The position numbers were made by a program, and so were the translations under genes. 64,000 nt of DNA, from contig CM032231.1 in assembly GCA_019009955.1 (NCBI GenBank), positions 86,322,001 through 86,386,000 on the forward strand. Direction: 5' to 3'. The notes under the pieces are model-generated. The model was given only the letters and a program-made list of their open reading frames with translations, was not told where the DNA came from and did not search any database. Shown in pieces: positions 57,724-64,000 of this stretch (position 1 is the stretch's first letter; each line of letters opens with the position of its first letter). The stretch is from Riptortus pedestris (lineage: Eukaryota > Arthropoda > Insecta > Hemiptera > Alydidae).

Positions 57724-57924
57724 GTGAATGATGGTGATAGAGAGCCAAAGGCGAGAGAGAGACGCAAGTTGCGGCGTGGTAGACAGAGAGGGATAGCGAG
57801 AAACAGGAGGAGAAGGGAGGCCCGCTACACTAATCATTTGACAGTGATGGCCCAGAGATATGTCCAGAACCTCAGGGGGGTGAGGAGGAATCGCCAGTCC
57901 AGTCCGGATCGCTCACGCACATAG
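57724..57924 (+). CDS. Arginine-rich terminal exon, unknown protein
   Basis: Opens after acceptor TTAATTATTTGCAG (ends 57,723) in phase 0: VNDGDREPKARERRKLRRGR then QRGIARNRRRREARYTNHLT and a stop at 57,922. About 25 of 66 residues are Arg/Lys. It is followed by AATAAA at 58,005-58,010, as expected for a last exon. It could also start at the ATG at 57,703. A nuclear or nucleic-acid-binding basic tail is plausible; no family recognised. The upstream exon at 57.3-57.6 kb does not join in frame through its visible donor. Confidence 0.4.
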   Translation: MNDGDREPKARERRKLRRGRQRGIARNRRRREARYTNHLTVMAQRYVQNLRGVRRNRQSSPDRSRT

Positions 57925-58060
57925 CTACACCTTATAAGTCTCTTGTCTTGTATAAATACAGTGTTCGTTTATCACAAATATTATACATTTATCTTATTCC
58001 GTAGAATAAATTCCACTCTCTCTAGAAAGGCCGCCCAGCAAGAAATCAAATCAAAAAAAG

Positions 58061-58634
58061 TCCGTCACGCAAGGGCTGCGTAAACTAAGCAGATTTCCCA
58101 CGTGAAGTTATACAATAGAGAAATCTCCATACGAGAGCCGAACAGTTACGGCAACGGGCCGAACTAGCTTTTGCGGGAAACAGTAGACCCCTATCGGCCC
58201 ACATTAAATAAAAATGCAAATATCTCGGTTAATATTCAAGATAGAGAATAAATGTATATAACAATATTTATAGTAAATTTAATTTACAATAAGATTGGTT
58301 CTATACTTTTTTTTTCGAAATTTTCGAAAATCCCCCTCCTCTAACCCCCCCCCCTCCCACTGGTCCGATTTCAGCCGTTAACTTGATCTGTCTTTTTACA
58401 TAAAACGTTTAAATATCGAGCTTGCTAACGATCAAACAAAAATTTCGACCGCTAGAGCGTTAACAGACAAATTATATATATATAATATATATATATATAT
58501 CTAAATATAATTTTGAACGGTCCTCATTTTCGTCATCTCCTGGGTAGGATCGATGGACATTTGAAGAAAAATTTCGAAAACCGCGTCATGAATACGACCT
58601 AAATAGCTGATTTCCCTTAAGGGAAATCTACTAA
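58061..58634 (+). mobile_element. Family H, intact compact copy (574 bp)
   Basis: TCCGTCACGCAAGGGCTGCG at left, CCCACGTGAAGTTATACAAT, core, a short interrupted (TA)n (~58,472-58,510), TCATCTCCTGGGTAGGATCG. The end is hairpin GATTTCCCTTAAGGGAAATC-TACTAA. The shortest complete copy; begins 51 bp after a poly(A) signal. Confidence 0.88.
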
Positions 58635-59047
58635 AAGCCTTTCATCTAAAGCATAGAGAAACCCGAAATTGATCAATACTGAGGACGATATAAATATAAT
58701 GCGATATAAATAATGGATCGCAACCACAAATGTACGAGTTAACATTTTGATATGTAATTTCCTCCCGCTTAACGTCAAACATCGCTTTCCTTTAGCCCCA
58801 AGTGATTGATTACCATCTTAGATTGAGACCATCATATTAGTGTATCCTAACCTCTGATATATTTTCCACATATCCTCTTTAGGCAATTTTTCGTGAGTTT
58901 CCCCTCATCACTGATCAAAATTGTCTTTCCTCTAAATACAAATTTTTCCAAAATTCCTTTATTTTTCCTTCTCGCCCTTTCCTATCTTGCCTATTATCAC
59001 ATTTTCTACATCAAGATCTACGTTAAAGTAATATTTACTTTTTGACA

Positions 59048-59186
59048 GCTTTTCCCTAAGGGAAATCAGCTATTGATTTGAGGTCGTACTCATAACGCGA
59101 TTTTCGAAAAAATTTCCTCAAATTCCCATCGATCCTACCCAGGATACGAAGAAAATGAGGTTCGTTCAAAACCGTATACACACACA

Positions 59187-59224
<38 letters not shown>

Positions 59225-59685
59225 AGCGGACCCGACAGACGTTGTTCTGTATTATATTTCAAGCGATTAGGATATTAAATTTAGTAATATGATTAAAACA
59301 AAAGCTACTTTTAATAACACAAAAAAAAAACTTTTGTTATGTGCACGTTTGCCTAAAAACAAATAGAAAATGAAATACCGCGAATTTTTTATTCAGGCCT
59401 CCCTTATAACCCCCACTCCCGTTCAAACCTAAAAAAAGTAATAATGCTTATAATCATGGAATAATTAATGCTAATTTACATATAGTTTTGTTAAGTTCGG
59501 TTCAATCGTTAGTGCCCAATAAAATTGTTGGTTCCCAGTTAAATGTTTTAGTGTATATTAAATGTTTATATATGGCTGATTTGTAAATCTAAACCATCCA
59601 GGGCATCACCCAAACGCATACAAAAAAATTCATTCAAATCGGTCCAACCGGTTGGGAGGAGTTCAGTGACGTATACACGTTCAGT

Positions 59686-59731
<46 letters not shown>

Positions 59732-60387
59732 GAATATATACACATTTGTCTGTTGACGTTTTAGTTAACTTTTAGAAATTCATTCTAGTTACTTGATCGT
59801 TACCAAATTCGCTATTTAATCATTTTAAGTAAAAAGAAACATCAAGTTCATTAATGGCCGAAATCCGACCAGTGGGAGAGAAGTTTAGACAGGGAATTTC
59901 GAAATATCTCTGTTATTATGCGTCGGATCGAAAAATTTTATAGATTTAATCTTATTATAAATATAAGATGTTGTTATTGCTAGAAAGTATAATGAATGTT
60001 TGTTATATTTATATCTCTTTGGAATATTTATATCTCCCTATATAGCTTAGGTGTAAAACATATGTTTTGTAGATTCAGAAGATAGACTATTGTTCTTGGG
60101 CAGTCATGAGTTGAATAAGAAAGAGATACATACTGATTAAAAATTCTAAACCTTTTTTTGTGCTTAAGAACAGTTATATACATGGATTTCACTATATTGA
60201 ATATTAACCGAGATATTAGTAAACCCCCATTCCTGATCATGTCATATTAACAAAAAGTTATATTATGAAGCACTTTATTTGAAGCCCTAATAGAAAATAA
60301 TGTACTCATTGAACTTTTTGAGATAAATGCAAATACGTGACGCACGTGGGAAATCTGCTTAGTTAACCCAGTCTCTGTTTGCCGGAC
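59048..60387 (-). mobile_element. Family H copy split by a HelX element
   Basis: Reverse copy. The hairpin (TTTTCCCTAAGGGAAATC), CATCGATCCTACCCAGGATA and (TA)n lie at 59,048-59,222. After the insert come (TA)n, ACATTTGTCTGTTGACG, core, and start end GGGAAATCTGCTTAGTTAAC...TTTGCCGGAC at right. The insert lies exactly within the (TA)n tract. Confidence 0.8.
59223..59690 (-). mobile_element. HelX-like element with one unit, nested in (TA)n
   Basis: The left edge reads CAAG (a change from CTAG) then CGGACCCGACAGACG. One unit carries TTCAGGCCTCCCTTATAACC. The right part has AATCGGTCCAACCGGTTGGG. (TA)n on both sides belongs to the host family H copy. Confidence 0.6.
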
Positions 60388-60744
60388 TTTTATCAATTAG
60401 AATTGTGGTTCTAAGTGGTGTTGTTATCTTCTGATAGTTGTAACAAAAACAACTAGTAACCACTGTTTGTTACTATTTAGATTTATATATCAATTCTTCT
60501 AATTTACGACTTACATTCAACGAAAATGATTTCGGAAAAGAATGGCATATAACCTGAAGCTGAATCACAGAACTGAGGCCAACTCCTGGTAAAGAACTCG
60601 TCTAGAAAGCAACTGAGTTATGAAAAGATACAAAATAGTATGAACTGTATGTAAAGAGCATGGTTAAAGTGGGTGTATTTTGCGAGGGTCGGTGGGGCGA
60701 GTGAATGGCGTTATGAATGAAGGGTTGTAGTGGAGTGTTCCATT

Positions 60745-60860
60745 GATTGGTTAGGAGAGCCAAGCGGTCTACCCCCGCCCACTACCAGGTCACTCTCAGC
60801 CAGGGCTTTCCTCCATCCTCATCTTCAAATCAAAACCGCCTCAGTCAAGTTGCATTTATG
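60745..60860 (+). promoter_or_regulatory. Candidate core promoter, plus strand
   Basis: A GC-rich island in AT-rich DNA. It has an inverted CCAAT motif (GATTGG, 60,745-60,750), a GC-box-like CCCCGCCC (60,773-60,780) and a good arthropod initiator TCAGTC at 60,841-60,846. The spacing between the upstream motifs and the initiator (about 60-95 bp) is normal. No TATA box. Confidence 0.55.
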
Positions 60861-60900
60861 CAGAGTGAGCGCGTTTCTGAGTAGGTCGCTCGCAGCTAAC

Positions 60901-60916
60901 ATGTTACCATCAACGG
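60901..60916 (+). CDS. Candidate first coding exon of a gene leaving the right edge
   Basis: 58 bases after the initiator A an ATG reads MLPST and then meets a donor, ACGG/GTAAGG, leaving phase 1. If real, a first intron of more than 3 kb follows. The five residues allow no identification. The exon may instead be untranslated, with the true start further downstream. Confidence 0.35.
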
Positions 60917-60965
60917 GTAAGGGACGTCAATAATTATGGCGTTTCAGAATTCTGGAAATACCCGT

Positions 60966-61035
60966 TTCAGCAGATTTCCCTTAAAGGGACTCAGCTATTG
61001 AGGTCGTACTCATGACGAAAATGAGGTCCGCTCAA

Positions 61036-61089
<54 letters not shown>

Positions 61090-62290
61090 TTTACCGCTCT
61101 AGCGGTCGAAATTATTATTTGAAAGTCGCCAAACTCAATATTTGAACGTTTTATATAAAAAGAATGATCAAGTTCATTAATGGCTGAAATCGGACTAGTG
61201 AGAGGAGTGGTTTAGAGGGGGGAATTTTGACAATTCAAAATATCTCTGTTATTATGCGTCGGATAGAAAAAAGGCCGTCACGCAGGGGCTGCGTAAGCTA
61301 AGCAGATTTCCCATCTGAAGTTTTACAATAGGGAAATCTGCATACTGGTAACACTACACCACCGTGATTAAACAAAAACGGTAATGAGAAATCTTTCAGT
61401 TAATTAAAATAAATTCCCAACTGAAACTGCTTCTGAATTGTAAGAATAATTTATATTTTAATAACTCAAATTTTAGTAGTCCAAGAACTAAAGGAAAGGG
61501 GGGGGGTCGGATGAACAGAACGTATTTGCATAAATCTCACAAAGTAACGAAGGTAAGGTAAGGTTAGAAACGACAGGTAAGGTTAGAAGAAGCTTCCACC
61601 TGATCCGATCAGTTACGGAAACCTCCGACTTAATCCGAACAATACCCGACCACAGACTTCATAAAAATGCAAATATCTCGGTTAATATTCAAGATAGAGA
61701 ATAAATGTATATAACAAATTTATAGTAAATTTAATTTGCAATAAGATTGGTTCTATACAATTTTTCGATCCGATGCATAATAACGGAGATATTTTGAATT
61801 TTGGTGTTTTCGAAAATCCCCCCTCTAAACCCCCCCCCCTCTAGTCCGATTTCAGCCATTAACGAACTTTATCTGTCTTTTTACATAAAACGGTTAAATA
61901 TCGAGTTTCGTAACGATCAAACAAAAATTGCGACCGCTAGAGCGTTAACTATATATTTTGAACGGACCTCATTTGAACGGCGTCATGAGTACGACCTCAA
62001 TAGCTGATTTCCCTTAAGGGAAACCTGCTAAAATTGTATAGACTCACTTATATTTCAAATTTAATGTTCTGAAAATATTATTATATGCATTTATTCTCTA
62101 TTTTGTATATTAATGGAAATATTTTCAGTTTTCAGCCTTCAGCAAATCCCCAATCCTACTCATTTCATATTAATAAACAGCTCTTATATCATGAACCACT
62201 TCGTTATAAGATTAAATACCAAATATGATTATCATTGAACTATTACTTTGACAGACACTTGCAAATACGCTGTGTGATGACGTCATCAAT
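60966..62290 (-). mobile_element. Family H copy split by another family H copy
   Basis: Reverse copy. The hairpin half, (TA)n and core run from 60,966 to 61,272 (…GCGTCGGATAGAAAAA). The core resumes at 62,032 with TTGTATAGACTCACTTATAT and runs to about 62,290. The interrupting copy is in forward orientation. Confidence 0.8.
61273..62031 (+). mobile_element. Family H, nested complete copy (~759 bp)
   Basis: GGCCGTCACGCAGGGGCTGC at left, ATCTGCATACTGGTAACACT, core, almost no (TA)n (only ACTATATATTTTGAACGG). Much of the segment between (TA)n and GTCATGAGTACGACCTC is deleted. It ends in the hairpin CCCTTAAGGGAAACC-TGCTAA. Its insertion point in the host core defines the family termini. Confidence 0.85.
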
Positions 62291-62294
62291 TAAG

Positions 62295-62975
62295 AGTTTT
62301 CTTTCTTTATCCGAAAATGTTTATTTGATCAATACCATACTTGAAATTTAGCCATTCAAGACAACACTAAAAATCATATTTTTTATTAGCTGAAATCGGG
62401 CTCCAATAGCTGGCTTCCGTTTTGAGATGGGGGAATATATAATACAAAATATCTCCATTATTATGAGTCGGATCATAAAATACTATAGATCCTATCTTGT
62501 TAAACAACTGATGATCTGCCCTTATTGGTCTTTTTTTTTTTCTTCTTTCCCCACCTCTGCCCCCGCTGTACCTTTGGGTTTCCCCATACCAGCGGTCTCC
62601 ATTTATTAAGAGATTTAAAATTTTAAATAGCTAAATTGGGCCAGGTAACTTAGCCTAACTCACCGAGCACAGCTAAGCATACAAGTGCAATATTTGGGAG
62701 ATTTAGTTTAAGTCCGAAGAGTCCTAGGGGAACCCGCAGCTGCGACTCCTTTGCCTCTATTCAGAGAAGTGGCAGCAAGAGTCTGTGTATTTTTTGGAAA
62801 CTCAAGTATTAAGCGAGTTATTCGTACTTTCTTATATTCTGCCTTCAGTATCCCCCCCTTCCTCTTCTACTCACCAGTTTTTTTAAAAATAAATAGACAA
62901 TATGTGGTGAGATGAAATCTCACAGGTGTGTCATACAAGCATGTGCGAGATCTGCTTAGTTTACGAAGCCCCTGC
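62295..62975 (-). mobile_element. Family H relic, interrupted
   Basis: Core words TTTGATCAATACCATACTTG, GCTGAAATCGGGC, AAATATCTCCATTATTATGA, then ~290 bp of other sequence with a C/T-rich stretch. The start end GAGATCTGCTTAGTTTACG lies at ~62,948-62,966. Diverged. Confidence 0.5.
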
Positions 62976-63184
62976 TATTATTTTTATTCTTAATAAGGAT
63001 GTCCTTAACATTTGCTGCAAGTAACAAACTTAGGTCAACATACTGATGTAGACCATTGTAGAAGCCTTTAACCTTTAAACCTAGATGGTAAAAAACCTGT
63101 TCTAGTTTTTTATTGTATTTTATTTTATGGAGTTCATTTTAATTAATAATAAAAAAAAAAGTAAACGATTCTAAGCAACATTAA

Positions 63185-63713
63185 ATCAATAAAAAGTCGT
63201 ATTGGCATTTATCTCGAAACTTAAAGTTCAATGAGAACACTATTTGGTATTTAGGCTTCAAATACTCATAATATAACAGCTTATTTGTTAATATGGCATG
63301 AGTAGGGGTGGAGGTTTTCGGCTAAAAGTTTAATCTAAAAAATGCAAATATCTCAGTTAATACTGAAGTTACAGAATAAATGTATATAAAAACATTTATA
63401 GAGCATTACGTTTGCAATAAGATAGATTCTATACAACTTTTCAATCCGATTCATAGTAACGGAGATATTTCAAATTTTCAAAATTCTCCCAAATGTCCGA
63501 TTTCAGCCGTTAACGAACTTGATCTTACCTTTTACATAAAACGATGATATATCAAGTTTGGTAACGATAAGACAAAAATTGCGACCGCTAGAACGGTAAC
63601 AGACAAATATATATTATAACGAACCTCAATTTCATCAAATACTAGGTAGGATCGATGGAGAATCATGACTACAACCTCTTTAGCTGATCTCCCATGAGGG
63701 AAATCTGCTAAAA
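63185..63713 (+). mobile_element. Family H, 3' two thirds
   Basis: Forward copy: AAGTTCAATGAGAACACTAT, GAGTAGGGGTGGAGGTTTTC, core, a very short (TA)n, TACTAGGTAGGATCGATGG, hairpin GATCTCCCATGAGGGAAATC-TGCTAA. The 5' terminus is missing. Confidence 0.78.
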
Positions 63714-64000
63714 TTAAATAATTAAAATTGTTAACAACATAAAAATTAAATTATATAAATCTCGTCACAATATAATATACCACGTGGGATAATGGAACAT
63801 GTATTCAAATTAAATACTTACATAGGTACATAATAAGGGGGGGAAAATGAAATCTTGCCTGCTCTACTATGATTCAAGACCCTCCCACTAACTAGGAGAT
63901 TTGAAGCCAGGGAGGAATGGCTTGCAGAAACTATAGTTACACTAAAAATAAACTTCTTTTTTACCTCCAGAAGGTCATGATGCGGTGAGGAGCTCGATAA

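Noticed and set aside
61556..61600. GGTTAG/AGGTAAGG words as insect telomere (TTAGG)n repeats
   Set aside because: Only a few irregular words within a family H element; no tandem TTAGG array.

Overview
The window is AT-rich animal DNA and almost certainly insect. It holds three coding exons of an insect-type endophilin-A gene on the minus strand. Together these exons encode MAFAGLKKQINKCNQ, then a 23-residue exon beginning YMTEKMGGAEGTKLD, then a 72-residue exon containing LQLKTKEFLQPNPTARAK. All three are spliced in consistent phase with canonical GT/AG sites. A hemimetabolous insect with a large, transposon-rich genome is a reasonable guess; the species cannot be read from the sequence.

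Layout. Endophilin-A exon 3 (1,008-1,224) and exon 2 (2,869-2,937) lie at the left edge, and the rest of the gene runs off that edge. The start-codon exon is at 22,478-22,546. A likely 5'UTR exon and promoter sit near 39.4-39.7 kb, so the gene would cover at least 38 kb here. Two intact RING-H2 proteins lie on the opposite strand inside the 19.5-kb intron: a last exon at 9,686-10,060 and a membrane RING protein at 17,464-18,222. At 60.7-60.92 kb there is a GC-rich promoter-like block with an arthropod initiator, an ATG and a splice donor, which looks like the start of a plus-strand gene leaving the right edge. An arginine-rich terminal exon lies at 57.7 kb.

Most of the rest is mobile DNA. The dominant family (about 30 copies or relics, both orientations) resembles Helentron-associated or DINE-1-like elements. 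It has a conserved start (TCCGTCACGCAGGGGCTGCG), a subterminal inverted repeat (AGCAGATTTCCC / GGGAAATCTGCT), a (TA)n tract in the middle, and a 3' hairpin followed by TGCTAA. It is called 'family H' below. A second family (HelX) ends in CTAG next to T, carries a variable number of internal ~297-bp tandem units, and repeatedly lies inside (TA)n tracts, in places the (TA)n of family H. A tRNA-derived SINE has about 18 copies. There are also a Merlin-type element with an 8-bp target duplication, a deleted mariner, an integrase C-terminal relic, and two loci with hammerhead-ribozyme-like motifs. One of those two sits in a near-perfect snapback palindrome with ~213-bp arms.

The genes do not form a pathway. 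The window is a long synaptic gene with nested small genes in introns inflated by transposons. The best leads are the ribozyme-like/palindrome loci, the nested-insertion record, the variable-unit HelX family and the Merlin element.
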